Made by a program: the position numbers and the translations under genes. The notes under the pieces were generated by a model. It was not told the origin of the DNA. It worked only from the letters and a program-made list of their open reading frames with translations, and did not search any database. Below are positions 1 through 13,200 of a DNA stretch of 64,000 nucleotides, piece after piece. Source of the DNA: Azadirachta indica (taxonomy: Eukaryota; Streptophyta; Magnoliopsida; Sapindales; Meliaceae); NCBI GenBank assembly GCA_022749755.1, contig CM040448.1, positions 9,918,481-9,982,480 of the forward strand. Direction: 5' to 3'. Position 1 is the first letter of the stretch. The number at the start of each line of letters is the position of its first letter.

Positions 1-955
1 GGCTTCGGTTCCGGTCTCGTTTCGGAGACTCTCGGCGATGCTCGATCAAGGATTCTGCCGCTGCTATTGCCGAGGCAAGGTCTTGGACATTCCTTCTCCT
101 CAACTCTTGCTCTGCCCATGGCTGTAACCCATCCATGAAGAACAGCAACCGGCTTTTCTCCGGCATGTCAGTGATCTCGAGCATGAGCGAATTATACTCC
201 CGCACATACTCCGCAATTGACCCCTGCTGCCTAAACCCTCAGAGCTTCTTTATCGCAGCCTCCTCAGCATTCTCTGGATAGAATTGTCTCTTCAATTCAC
301 CCTTGAATACCTCCCAAGTGTCAATCCGGCACAAACCCCTCTCCATCTCCGTATGTCGGCGTCTCCACCATAACGCCGCATCACCATCGAAATAAAGAGT
401 AGCGGTACTGATTCGGAGCCCATCTTCGTACATCTGAATGGCGTCGAAGTAACGCTCCATCATCCATAGGAAAGTGTCGATTTCCTTGGCATCCCGCTTG
501 CCTTTAAACTTGGGCGGATCCGGAACCTTAATTCTCGATGCGCTGTTCGCACCGACACCCGAAGCGATGGCGGTTTTACAAAGCGCAAGGTCCTGCCTAA
601 CCTCCGCTAATTCCGCCTTGACAGAACCCAATTCAACATTGATTCTCTCCCGAAATTCATCCATGGCCAACCTCATGGAATCTGCGAATGTGTCGAAAAC
701 ATGTTGGAGTCGGCTTTCGACACCAGCAACATCACTTTCTGCCTCTCGCTGACTTGCTCTGTCATCCAGCGTATCCAAACGCTCATGGATGTCACCCAAG
801 GAAAACTCAACCCTTGCCAATCTAGCATCAAATGAGCTTACCATCTCCTTGAACTTAGCTCTCTCCTTTCCCCCTCTTCTTGAGCCTTGAACATGCCCAC
901 ATTCTTCCTGCACAACCTCCACAACACCACTAGCTTCTACATCCTTGGCTGCCAT
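1..955 (-). mobile_element. Ty3/gypsy retrotransposon gag (5' part, interrupted by a stop)
   Basis: Minus-strand coding sequence from an ATG at 955 to the window edge. The N-terminal part is charged and heptad-like, suggesting a coiled coil. It is followed by a retrotransposon gag capsid region with the family's typical pattern: PPKFKG, a WW pair before an RRR run, and a DTWEVFK stretch. Reading is open to 242, is stopped by a TGA at 241-239, then continues in the same frame to position 1 with clear gag homology (an EYV motif and a PW motif). The stop is probably a CGA to TGA change. Protease, reverse transcriptase and integrase would lie to the left, outside the window. The gag start lies about 250 bp inside a primer binding site and LTR, as expected for such an element. 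The single stop suggests an inactive copy, though a sequencing error is possible. Confidence 0.85.
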
Positions 956-1202
956 GATTCAAGTTTACAACCAACTATCCACAAACAACACAAATTCTGC
1001 AATGATTCACCAACAACCAGCAAACCACTACCCAGAAAATTCCACAATCACAGCAACAAACCAAGAATACAAACTCAGAAATTCCAGCCACAACACAACA
1101 GCCAAAATTTCCACAACCTAGGGTCTCTAGCTAGTGTAATCTTCCAAAATCAGTGAGGAACAAGTTGCAGAGATGCTTACCACACAAAACCCACACAAAT
1201 CT

Positions 1203-1214
1203 GCTCTGATACCA
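1203..1214 (-). other. Primer binding site, initiator tRNA-Met type
   Basis: The minus strand reads TGGTATCAGAGC, complementary to the 3' end of plant initiator tRNA-Met, the usual minus-strand primer of plant LTR retrotransposons. It lies 2 bp inside the inferred LTR edge at 1217 and about 250 bp upstream of the gag ATG, fixing the element's orientation. Confidence 0.85.
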
Positions 1215-1216
1215 AC

Positions 1217-2140
1217 TGTCACGCGCTGGGAACTGAGGCGGAAAATCCAGCACATGCGGCACTTGAACTAGCTGATTACCACTGCCCAAGTAAGCCTTTA
1301 ATTCTCCCAAGATCAATTTGTGTGTGTGTGTTGCAAGAATGGCAGTGAGCAGTGTTAATTTGGTGCTCAATTTGGGAGCAAAATGGAGAAGAAGAAGAAG
1401 CAACGTGAGAAGCAAATGGAAGAGAGAAATGGGTCTCTTTTTTCATTACATTTCACTATACAATATATATGCACAAATGGATGGCCATGATTTAATTGAC
1501 TCAAGCACTATCAATGGCCAAGATGTGTCCACATTTACAATATTTACAAGAAGACAATAAATATCCTACCTACCACCATTAAACACAACATTGGGCCTAT
1601 TGGATCACACTCTAAGGAAACCAAGCTAAACTACTAAGCCAAACCAAGTGCTGTCCAGCTTGCTCCTTGCATGTGTCTTGCTGCCCAACCCAAATGGTGC
1701 TTCTAAGGATGCTTGTGGTGGTTGCTTCCAAGGCCCACTGACTTGCCTAGCCTCGGTTGACATGGTAGGATGTCGGGCACGCTCCCGTTCCCCTCCGCTC
1801 TCCCCCGAACTGCTCTTGGAACTTGATGTCCGCTCGCGGGGGGTACTGTTCACCAGCACACTGTTCACCCGCGAATGTAAGCTCTCCGTCGAGAGGGTAG
1901 GCGACTCCGGAACTTGGGCGCGCTTGTTCTGCGAGGAGCGCGCTCTTGTGCTCTTGAGCTTTTGGCGATTCCGCTTCCGAACCGGCGGCACGTGACAAGA
2001 AGTACACCTGAGCATGGTGCACAAAAGATTGATTGTTTTGGGCTCAATTTTGTGTTTAGAAAACCATGGTCCAGCCCAACATTCTTGTGCAAGCAAAGCA
2101 TGGATCCTGATGTTGTAACTGTTACGAGAGATGGTTAGCA
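1217..2140 (-). repeat. 5' LTR of the gypsy element (outer edge approximate)
   Basis: The inner edge is defined by TG at 1217-1218, directly beyond the primer binding site. The outer edge is uncertain: CA at 2139-2140 would give a 5' TG on the element strand and an LTR of about 920 bp, but the partner LTR is off the window, so neither edge nor target duplication can be checked. A TATATATTGTATA-like stretch near 1456-1470 on the minus strand is a plausible U3 TATA box. The fairly GC-rich stretch at 1780-2000 is open in several frames without resembling any protein, so I read it as U3 sequence. Confidence 0.6.
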
Positions 2141-2760
2141 CGCAGGCAAAGCACACTTTGATCCATATGGTAATTTTGGAAACTTACTTATTCGGGCCTG
2201 AAATAGACCAAGGCCTGAAATATGGACCCACTTTATCTTCCACAAAATGTCCAATGCCCGACATACTGTATGCAGCTTGACAATAGCTTGGCTTTCTCTG
2301 TAGAATCAAAAGATACTAATAATTGATCGTTGGGCCCACTTGAAAACACCATCAAGGCCTATAGAAAATGGAAGGGGTCCCTTCCTGTGATAGGAGATTT
2401 CCAACCACTTGATTTATCGACCCTACAAACCCCAGTTGTGTCCGTGACCGGTTGGGTCAGTTTCGGGGCTTTGGACTTGACTGTAAGTTGTCTTCCTGCT
2501 TTCTCCCATGTGGGCCCCCTTTATCATCAAAGGCCTACTTATTATGGGTCACTTTCAAGTGGGCCCAAACCCAACATAGCATCCGACCGTTGGATGAATG
2601 TACCGGCCTTTTCTATCCTGATTATTAATTGAGATTCAAGGACTGTTTGGAGAAACTGTAGAATAGTGTTTTTATGGCCCCACTTTTCCGCTGTCTTTTG
2701 CTGTTTGGAAAACTTGTTGTAAAGCAAGCAAAGATCTCTGGACCATGAAAGTATGCTCCC

Positions 2761-2790
2761 ATTCATATTCATATTCACATTCACATTCAC
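2761..2790. repeat. Hexanucleotide tandem repeat (ATTCAY)5
   Basis: Five consecutive six-base units: two ATTCAT then three ATTCAC. In a short antisense open frame it reads as alternating Met/Asn and Val/Asn, which is a by-product of the repeat. Confidence 0.9.
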
Positions 2791-3778
2791 TCAACACACT
2801 CCCATGTTACGGTATGGGCTTCTTCTGATCTCCGTTTTCAGGTTCTCAAACTACAACTTCCAAGTATCTGTTTGGGCACTGTGAATCAACATGCTTTTGG
2901 CTATATTCCTTTGTCTATTCTTCTTCTTCTTCTGAATTATAAATTTATCATTTAATTTCTACTTAATAATAACTTATTTTCAAACTATGGCAATGTCACC
3001 TTCACCATTCAATATTGAAGATCCTATCCATATATTGGTAGTAGTTGTACAGCTGTTGCTGTTGTTGTTGTTACCACCTTCAGTAGGAACATTTTCAATT
3101 TCGTTCCCGCTATATCATAAATAAGCAAGTGAATTTGCCTATTATCCTTTTATATGTTCATATGTCAATGGACTAATCTTGACAAATTAATGAGAACTTG
3201 TTGATAGACATTTTCAAATAAATTTTATTATAAATATTTACATCTAAATTGAGTTTTTAGAATTCTAATCTTAATAAATTCAGGAATTAAAAACTCTCAA
3301 ATAGTAAAAAAAAATTAAAACAATTCTAAAATATCTCAATTAAGAAGTTATTTTAACTTCGAGTTAATCTAATGTCTTACTAAATTACATAATATTAGAT
3401 AGTATTATTGCTATTCCATTCAAATCTTAACATTAATTTAACTTTTTTTTAATCACTTGCATGACAATAGAATTTTAGTAGGTATTGTGACTATCAATCA
3501 TTTATTTCCTCCCCAAAATAATAAATAAAGAAAAATAATTGACTTGTGACGGTTTGACCGTAGAATTCAGAAAAGATTTAGGTGCAGGCATTATAATAAA
3601 AAGTATTGGATGGTCCCAAACCATTGAGGCCCATATGAAAATAGAAATCAAAATTATTTAAAAAAGAAAAAGAAAAATGAAAAAAATCCTAAAAAAATCA
3701 GTTGCAGCCACACAATACTTTTGGATTGTTGTTACGTTACAGTCTTTAAACCCCTTCAACAACTTGGAGGGAGGTTTT

Positions 3779-3799
3779 GGGGGGGGGGGGGGGGGGGGG
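3779..3799. repeat. Poly-G homopolymer, 21 bases
   Basis: Twenty-one consecutive G on the plus strand inside otherwise AT-rich DNA. It can form G-quadruplexes and is a likely place for length errors in an assembly. Confidence 0.95.
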
Positions 3800-4652
3800 A
3801 AGTGACGTTTCAAGTGCTCCCCAACAGCTTCTGAAATCGTGGGGTCCAACTAGAATTTGACACCTGTCCTTGCCCAACGGCGTATGTATGACGTTGAAAG
3901 GTCAAAAATGAAAAATGAAAAATTAAAAAAATTAAAAAAAAAAAAAACCGTTTTTGGACTCAAATTAAAAAGTGGATACGGAAATATGGGCCGAGGGCTA
4001 CATTCACATGGGTCGCACGCCGATCCGGGTCCACTGAGGCGGACATTATCTTAATCATATCAAAGTCTTGATGAACGATGAATGATGATGATGATGATGA
4101 TGTTGATGTGAGTGTGATTTAATTTTTTGGTGAAAATGTAATGCAATATAATGTGGTCCTTTTTTGAGACCAAAACCTAGAAAATCAATTTATGCAATCT
4201 TTTATTTGTGTCCATCGTCAATTCAATTGTGTCATTTTCTTTGCCAACTCATTATCTCTATCAAATTTTCGTTACTTATTTGAAGATATTTTATATTTAA
4301 TCTTGAATTAGAAGATTATAAACACTTTGTTTTAACAACCCAAATAATAAGTTGATTATGATGTAAAAATTATACGATCAGTAACAAGTGAGTGTTTTTA
4401 TAGGAGATCTTGTAAGTCATTCTTACTAATAGTTATTTTGTAAAATTAGTTTTAAATTTTGAATATATGTAAGACATCATTCTTTAAATAAACAATTTAT
4501 TATTTTTTTATTTTTGAGTTTTACAAAATAAAACACATCTACTTAATCAGAAGAATTCAAAATCTTTAACCTTTTACCTTTTTTAGTGATATAAGATTTG
4601 ATGCTAACAATATGAAATTTCATATACATATATATATATACAATAATGTGCA

Positions 4653-4876
4653 CTATAGAGGATGGAACGAAAATCTTTTAATTTTATATTTTTTTATACT
4701 ATTAGTAAATTATTAAATTTAAACACTTTCAACGATTGAAATTAAATTTAATATATGTAATTAATACATAATAAATGCACATATTAAATTCAATCCCAAG
4801 TATTTAGACTCAATTATTTATAAATGATGTAAAAAAATATAAAATTAAGGAATTATTGGTCATTCGCTCTATATAG
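4653..4876. mobile_element. Foldback MITE (family A), about 224 bp
   Basis: The ends are imperfect inverted repeats. The left starts CTATAGAG and the right, reversed, starts CTATATAGAG. Both then share a TTAATTTTATATTTTTTTA core. The interior carries an 'AACGATTGAAATTAAATTTAATAT' type segment (degenerate) that recurs in the copies near 30105-30960. No coding capacity, so a non-autonomous element. No clear target duplication was identified. Confidence 0.6.
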
Positions 4877-7800
4877 ATGCACATATTTTTAAATGTTGAG
4901 ATTAAAATAAATATATATAATTAAGGCAAATATGAGATGCCATCTCAACGAAAAAAAATAATTTAATAGTTTATAAAGTTAAATAACTTTTGATCCTTTG
5001 TTGATCGATTAATAATTTTTTATTAATAAACTATTTTAAAATAATAATAATAATAATTTATATTCCAATGAACAAATAATAAATTAGTCGGGATCGTCAA
5101 ACTTGAGAAATTATTTAATAAATTTAGTATTATTTTTAATTATTTTGTCATTAATTTTCTTTTTCAACTCATTCTTTTTTTTAAAAAAAAAAACACAAGA
5201 ATTGCATTTGTTGCCATTTGAAATTGTTTGCTGACGTGGCACGGTTAAGGTTACTTGGGCTAACAGAAGTGTGGGGAGCAAGGATGAAGCTAATTTCAGG
5301 ATTACTCATTATCCCACCAATAATGATCAATTAATTATGTGTCAAAATCAGTCAAATTATTATTGTCTTAATAAATAAATATCTCAAATTAATATATAAG
5401 AATAAATAATATAACATAATACAAAAATTAACATTTTGTATTAAAAAATTACATAAATTTTAATCAACAGAAAAATGCTCATTTTTTTCTTGATTTTTGA
5501 ATTAATATTTTATTATTATCTTATATTTTTTTTAATACTCTATCTTTTTTTTATTTTTTTTTTTTTTTATTTTATCTTTCAATTCAATTGATTCATATTT
5601 TAATTATAAAATAATAAAATTAAAAATATTTAAATTATTAAAAAATAAAATTAAAATTAAAATATAATAAAATATTAAAAAAAATATAGACAAATAATAA
5701 TGTATCGACTAAAAATGAGGAAAGATTTGCGCATTCTCCTTTAATTAACAAAACTAATCATTAATCAATTATGGAAGTTTAATTAATAATAAATAATAAA
5801 ATTAGAAGTAGTTGGAAAGTAGCTATTATTATACTAAACTTGTCGAGAAATGAATATATCGTGACACAAAAGAACAGTGATTGAAAGATGTGACTTCTAA
5901 TATCAATGGTTTTTACAACACTAACATATCATTGCATAACATTTCCATTTGTTTGTCTACAAGTATGTATTGTCATATTCAATTATTTGTTTGCTCTTTA
6001 GGTACTAATCATTTTCTTTTCTTGTCAAAGAAAATGATATTAATGTTTCCTTAACAGATTATCTATTTAATTTTAATTAATTATATTGTACCCTCAAAAG
6101 AAAAAAAATATAATGTAAAAATTTATTGGCGGAGTTATACCAAAAATTAAAAAAATAATAAATTTGATTTAAGAATTTAGAGGCAGTGCTACACTAAGGG
6201 ATAAAAGTGCCTTGCCCGTCTAGGCCAAAATTTTTTTGAAAAAATAAGTATATGTTTATAATTTTTGCCATTTAGAATAATTTTTTTGGTTTATACTTTG
6301 GTCCTCACAAGTTTTGATTGTTTATGTATTTTCAAAATTACAACTCTGGCTTCTTACATACATGGGAGGTTAATAAAATTACTTTAACTTAAAAATTTAC
6401 ACTAATAAATAAGAACGAGACCATTTAAAGATATGTTTGAAAATATTAATTAATACTATATAAATATTAAATTAAAAAATAATATAAATACTTATCTCTA
6501 TGTTTGACTTTATTTTATAAGTACATACAAAATTTAATTATTATTAGCTTTTTTTTTTTTATGTTAGTACATATTATACAAATAATATTAAGAATTTTAA
6601 TTAATTTTTTAAAAAAGTACTTAAAAAAATAGTTAAAATAAAATACTATAAAATATAAACCCTTTTTATTTTAACTTTAGTACTCCCAAATAAATGCTGA
6701 CTCATGTTAGTAAAATTAATTAATTAAAAACATGTAAATTAGTAAATAAAAATGAAATTACTCAACTCAAACATTTAAATTAAAGGCAAAAATTGAATAT
6801 TAGTATCAAAAGTATGTTACCATAAACCAAAATTTGATAGAGAGAACAAGGATTTAAATTTTAAAATTTTAGATTCTAATATTATGTTAATTGCTGAAAT
6901 TATTTGACTCAGAAGTTTAAGTTAATAGGTATTCAATATGAAAGGATATGAATGTTGAAGAGAAATTGTAAGAATGGTTAGGCTGGAGAAAGATTCTTTT
7001 GCAAAAATAAAACATGCAATTGATTGCGATTGGGTTCACGAGTTTGGAAAGAGAAAAGAGACAACCAAAACTTATTGAAATATGAATTAAAATTGGCAGC
7101 CAAATACACAGACAAACAATGGAATCATCAATTACTTTTCGAGCAGTGTTTAACGTATTGGAAGTCCAAAAGCTACACTTTAACAAACCCATATAAATCG
7201 TTTTCATATAAAAATGTGTTTATATTTTGAAAGCACCTCGGATGGATAGTTTGGAGCATGTTTCACGCTTTTAGACTATTATGAATTTAAATAATAATAA
7301 TAATAATAATAATAAAAGTAAAAATTTAGTGTTAACTATTAAGTTTTAATTTGTTGATAGCACTTGTTAGTTGTTAACATGTCCTTGCAGTAAAGGACAT
7401 TGGAAAATTTAATTATTGGCCTTAAACCAGTGGCTCTCATTTACCTACCAAAATAGGCCGAGTGCTGCAAGAATCTTAGCAAAATTGGACAGTCAAATCC
7501 AGAATTGACAGAAGAATAGATCTTGAAATTATTACAATGTCAAATGGTGAAGACAGTAGTCTGCAAAACTTGTGCTTTCTCTGCTTTCTCTGCTTTCTCT
7601 GCTTTCTTGTTCCCTCTCTTTTCCTCTTCTTTGCCTCTCCAAGATATTTGTTTATTTGTTCAGTTGGGTATTAAATGGTTAAAAACAAATAATGGATTAA
7701 TTGTGTTTTCTAGTGCATTTATTTACCTGAATGAGCTTAGTTTGATGTGCATTTATTTACCCTGCTTTGAAGGATGATTCATGCTTTACTTTTAGAGAGT

Positions 7801-10800
7801 TAAACAATTAAGGCCAATCCTCTTTTAGGTAATATTGCTTTATTTGAGTTTATTATATAGCCCATTCCTCAGCCCATCAACTCCCATTTGGGAAATTTTG
7901 AATTTTTACAATGGGTTAAAGCATTTTTTACCAAGGTAAAAGAAGCCTTTTTTTTTAATTTTTTCAAACCAATAATAATTGTTTTTTATATTTTAAAAGT
8001 GATTTTTTAATTTTCCTTTGTTGCACACCTTTCTATTTTCTTTTTATTTCATTTAACATTTACATAGGTACATATATATATATTTATAGAAGATATATTT
8101 ACAATAGTTTATACCTAAATTTCGGCAATTTCACCGCAATTATGAAAAAATTTTTCTACAATTTTATAGAAAATTAAAAATTCAACGCAACTTAAATCAT
8201 AGTTCTATCTGCTAATAACAGTTTCGCATCACCAAACCATTAGAATAGTTAGTATACCAACTTTCTTTTTTTTTGGATCGGCTGAAAATTGGACCAATTT
8301 TTTTGGTTGTAAACCTTTCTAAAATAAATTCGTAAATAAATTTCTTTCTATTTTATATGACAAAAAATTTAATTCCTTCTATGAACACAACATAGAAGTG
8401 CCCATTTTAAATACATATATTTTTCTCACTATGATAACATTTTTTTATTTCAAAAAGAAAGAAAAAGAGAAAATATAAGTAGAGAAATATGTGTTTGGTT
8501 ATAAAGATATCACATATAGAATTTGAATACAAAGCTACAAAATTTAATAGGTAAGTTAGGGCAAACCGAACAAAGGTCATAATCAAAAGAGATAATAAGA
8601 GAGGGAGAGTAAACCCTACCAATAGCAGTGGGACTGAGTATACTCTTTTTAATTATAAAGTAGACACCCTTGGACCACTATCACTTATTCCACATAACCA
8701 TAGAAGTAGGGACAACTTCATCCAACTTTTGTGCCCCAAGTTTTTAGAATAACTTTTTAATGTTGCCTTTGCCCTACAAGCATGCTAAGTTTTGAGTGGG
8801 AGAAAATAACTTTTTTTTTTTTAAAAAAAAAGAATAACAAAAAAATTTTAGCTTGTTTTAGATAAAATCAAGTCATATATTCAATAACATTATTCTTTTT
8901 CTTGTTTACTAAGTAAAAATATTAATTTTAATCTTATTAGTACAAGCAAAGTCCTTGTTTTTTCATATATGAATGGGAAAAAATGTATAAACTGATAACT
9001 CATGACTCACTTTTTTTTTCTTCTTTTTAAAAGGCCAAATATAATTTTAATCCCTTATCTCTTTCAATTTTCAACATGGTTGATTTACAAACTATTGGAG
9101 AGTAACTTATCAACTCGACCGGGCATGGCTCACTCTTTTTTCATTTTTGATTAAAATTCTCTATTTTTGCTAATGGAAAAGAGCTATTATTGTATAAACT
9201 TGAAATTTAAAAAAACACTATTTAAAAAAAAAAAAGAATTAGTTTTTAACCAATCTCTATTTAATTTGTACTCTTTAACTTTATATGTCTTTAGAGCCAA
9301 AGACTTTGTTACCAATGAGGCCAAACACATGCTATTATGAAAACACATTGAAAGATGAATAATAAAGGAGTTGCCTGAAAAATTTCCCACATTTCATATC
9401 CTAAAGAAAGAGTATTGTGTTATGAGATTTTGCCAATTAAGTAAAAGTAATAGGCTTCCCATCTCAAGGCTTGTAGCCTCAATCTATGTTGTATAGCCTC
9501 CCTGATGTTTTTTTGTTATCATATCTTTTCTATTCTCAATAAAATGATATCTAAATCCCTGACTTTTTCTAGTTTCACAAATATATCTATTATGTTTGTA
9601 TTTGTAACAAATAGGTCCATAATTCCTACTATAATATTTGAATTACCATTTAAATACTCTAATGACATTATAGTTAAAATACAATATTTAGTCTATTACT
9701 ATTCACCTTTTTTACCTCAACTTGAGATTAAATGTTTAGTTTTCTACTTATATTTGTGATATAGTACATCTTTTATATATTAGAGTTGACTACTTTTAAA
9801 TAGGAGTAGACTTTTAGATTGAAATTCAATTGATCGAAATTCAGTTGGGTGATGATAGTTTGTCTCAACAAACTCTTAATTATAATGGAAAGTTATATTT
9901 GTATGTTTCTTTGCACACACCTGTTTTTGTGCTCGTGTGTATGAATGTGCATAAATAAATAATTATTATATTATTTTTACAATATTTAAAAAGATAAAGT
10001 GCACTAAATGTTATTATCCCATCAATCAATCATGGAAATTTTTCATGGGTAGAGAGTTCCTTAATTGTGGAACCCTGAGAGAAGGTCTTAGGTTAATTTA
10101 AGGCACAGAAGTGGAATAAAGCATGAGGGTCCCTATTTTTCCTTTTTATTTTTTATTTATTATTATTATTTTTTATTTACGAAGACAACCCTTTTAATGC
10201 AATTTCAGTGAAACTAAGAGTGCTATTGTGTACTCTACAAATGTATGTATGTTGTTTCCATTTTTTTGAAGCATTACAACTCATTCTTTAAGCTTGGCTA
10301 GGTTGAGCCTGGACCAGGATTAGTTATACTTATGCTATTCTAGCATATGTTCTTCCCTAATTCAAGTTTTGTTCACTACAAATTTAGGGTTTTTCTTCAT
10401 TTTCATTTTGCATAAAATTTTGGAATCTCTTATAGGTTTCCAAAAAAAATAAAAAAAAAAAGACACTAAACTTAATTCTAATTCATCAAATTTAATTAGT
10501 GATACGTGATATCAATATTAGTTCTTAGAAAATTGTAATTGATCAAACATTATAAACCGAACAGAAAGAATAATTTTTGTTAAATTACTATAACACTTAC
10601 TAAGTGTTTATCATAAAACATTTTAATTAATTTTCAAATTTTATTTTTAAAAATTATTTTTAGTTAAAATTTTAAAAATAATATTTTTATTTTTCAAGAA
10701 AATTTGCAAAATATGCGATTGAACATTTTTTTTTTAATTTTTTTTAAATAACAACAAAATATTTTTCAAAAACGAATCAAAGGCATTCTTAACATCATAG

Positions 10801-13200
10801 TCTCGGCCCAGTTAATCAAGCTTTAGGCCCATTATAACAAAACTAAATAAGACAAAATAACAATAATTATTATTTTTAAAATAATAATAATAATAAAATA
10901 CAAAGGACTCGGCTTTCCATCCATAGTGATACGATATGTCCACTACCAACCTATCATCCCACGCTCCTTCATCATTTTTTTTACTAATTATTATATTTAT
11001 TTTGAATTTAAATTTTGTTGTATAAATATAAGATCTCAATAATTTTTATTATTTTTTAAAAAACTGTATATAAACATAAATTAAATTTCTCTCTAATTTT
11101 AATGTGTGCCGAGTTCAATCGCAAATCTCTCATAAAACTTAGAAAAAAAAATATTTATTAATTTTAATTATTTAAAATAAATTTCTTTTAAACGAAGCAA
11201 AATTTATCTAAAATTTAATATCTTTACAGCGATAGAAAAAACTATTACATATTCTAAATAGATGGATAAAATTGACTCAGGATAATTTTTTCTTTTCTAA
11301 TATTTGGAGGGATAGGTATTGTTTATTTTTTCTGTTTGACATATGAATATGGATAAAATATGAATTTAACTGGAATCTGATTAATATATTTAATTTTTTT
11401 ACTTTAAATATCTAAATATAAATATTAAATTATTTTATTTTTTTAAAAATAAAAAATCTGAAACTGATGTGTTTACATTTATATTCTTAAAATTTTAAAT
11501 TAATATATTAAATTATTAACATATATAAATATTAAATAATAAATTAAAGGTATTATTCATAAATAAAATATTTAAATTATTTAAACATTTACTAATTTAA
11601 ATTTAAGTTAAAATTTTTAACTTAATTATATTTAAATATTTTTAATAAATATTTAAATATAAATTAAAAAATAATTTTAAATATTTAAATAATTATATTC
11701 AAATTTTAGTTAAAAAAATAAACTGTTGTAAGTAAAAGTTAAGAGAGCAAGTAAGGCTAAAAGGTAAAATTAATAACAGCCCATGATGGCAACTCTCTAA
11801 CAGAGGCTGTTAAACTTAAACCCACCAAATATGGTGGTCAAATTTCCAAAATCCAATTTTTATTTTTATTTTTATTTTTAATTTTTTATGACCCGCAAGC
11901 CACGTTGACGCCCCCTATTGTTTTCCCATCGTGTAGGGCAAACTGTAAAGACATAAAAATATGGTTATTTTTATTAATTTTTGGGTTATAAATAAAATAA
12001 ATGCTAGAAAATGACCTCTCATCTTCTACAATTTATAACAGTGTCGGACCCTTGCTTCGTGTCCGGTCCCGCACCATGGGACCCGCACAGTAACTTGAGC
12101 CCCACGGTTCGGTCCTCTTGAAAGATGTCGATCCGATTTTCACACACCACGGTTCGTTCGATGATCCCGTTCGGTCCGGTTAGTTTGTGTTGGATTTAAG
12201 GTCCGGCTATGTTTTGGACACGACTACTACTCATCAAGTTCATTAAAGAAAAGAAAATCATCATTAGCATTTATTTGTTATCTAGTTGGTTTTTTTTTGT
12301 TTAAATGTTGGATTTGTTGCAAGTTAGATATTTAATTAGTTAAATACATTAAATGAATAAAATATTAATGTAAACAAACATATTAAAATTTATTTATTCA
12401 GTTAATTAATTATTTATTTATTTATTCAACTATATTTTGTGAAAAAAATTGTGATTAGAAAATGAAATTAAAGGAGCTCGATTACCATATCTACTAATAT
12501 TTTAAAGAGATTCTTGAGAAAATAAGGTAATTATAAATGTTAAAAATTACTTATCATATATTTTACTATTTTTATTTATATTCAATTTATTTTCTTATTT
12601 AGGGTGGAATTCATGAAAATTAAAAAAAATGAAAGGGAACATTTTCTTGTTAGTTTTTCTATTGGATTTTACAACACTATTTTTTTTTTTAAAAAAAAAA
12701 TCTAGCATTGGTTTCTTTAAGTGAAAGGTAGGGTGGATGATGCACAAGGGCGTACAAATATTCTTTTAAGTTTTTCAAAATTTGTATGATAATATTTAAT
12801 TTTTTTATTTATAATAGATAAAAAAAATGAAGAATTATAACAAATGAATTGAAATTGTAAAATTACACAAATAATATAATAAATTTTATTTTTTTATGAA
12901 AATGATTTCAAATTTGAAAGTTTTTTTAAGCATTTTGAAGTTAAATTTATCTAATTAATTATCAATTAACATATAAATTTTAATTTTCCATAATTCATCA
13001 AATGTTATATCATTTCTCAAATCTTCTTTTCGGTCTATAATCATAAACTCAGAACATTTCTTGCACGGTTTTCTCAATTTGTTTTTATATTTTTATCTCC
13101 TCGAAAATAAAAACGGGCTTGATCATAACGCATAAGGCAACTACAATATTTGGCCAATAAATCGGACGGTTGGTTTTATCAAATACGGTTGATAACATTA
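4877..13200. other. Long AT-rich gene desert
   Basis: About 8.3 kb without a supported gene. Sequence is dominated by A/T runs. The only open frames are short and of low complexity. A 9-bp tandem repeat lies at 7577-7612, and a GC-rich patch at about 12050-12210 stands out. A fragment near 6190-6240 resembles the ends of degraded transposons but cannot be classified. Confidence 0.6.
7577..7612. repeat. 9-bp tandem repeat, about 4 copies
   Basis: Four near-identical copies of a CTTTCTCTG-type unit. In the plus-strand open frame it gives repeated Phe-Ser-Ala, a by-product of the repeat. Confidence 0.85.

Larger units (their letters stand above)
2141..4652. other. Intergenic region with simple repeats and GGGCCCA motifs
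   Basis: No gene is supported. The stretch holds three GGGCCC-type motifs between 2330 and 2570, a hexanucleotide run at 2761-2790, a 21-base poly-G at 3779-3799 and an ATG trinucleotide run at 4082-4102. Short open frames here have no recognisable protein character. Confidence 0.6.

Noticed and set aside
1626..2156. Long open frame (176 codons) on the minus strand in the gypsy LTR
   Set aside because: No protein character; it lies within the inferred LTR, and overlapping frames on both strands are equally open because the stretch is GC-rich.
3658..3849. Minus-strand frame with a polyproline run
   Set aside because: The prolines come from the poly-G tract; the rest has no recognisable similarity.
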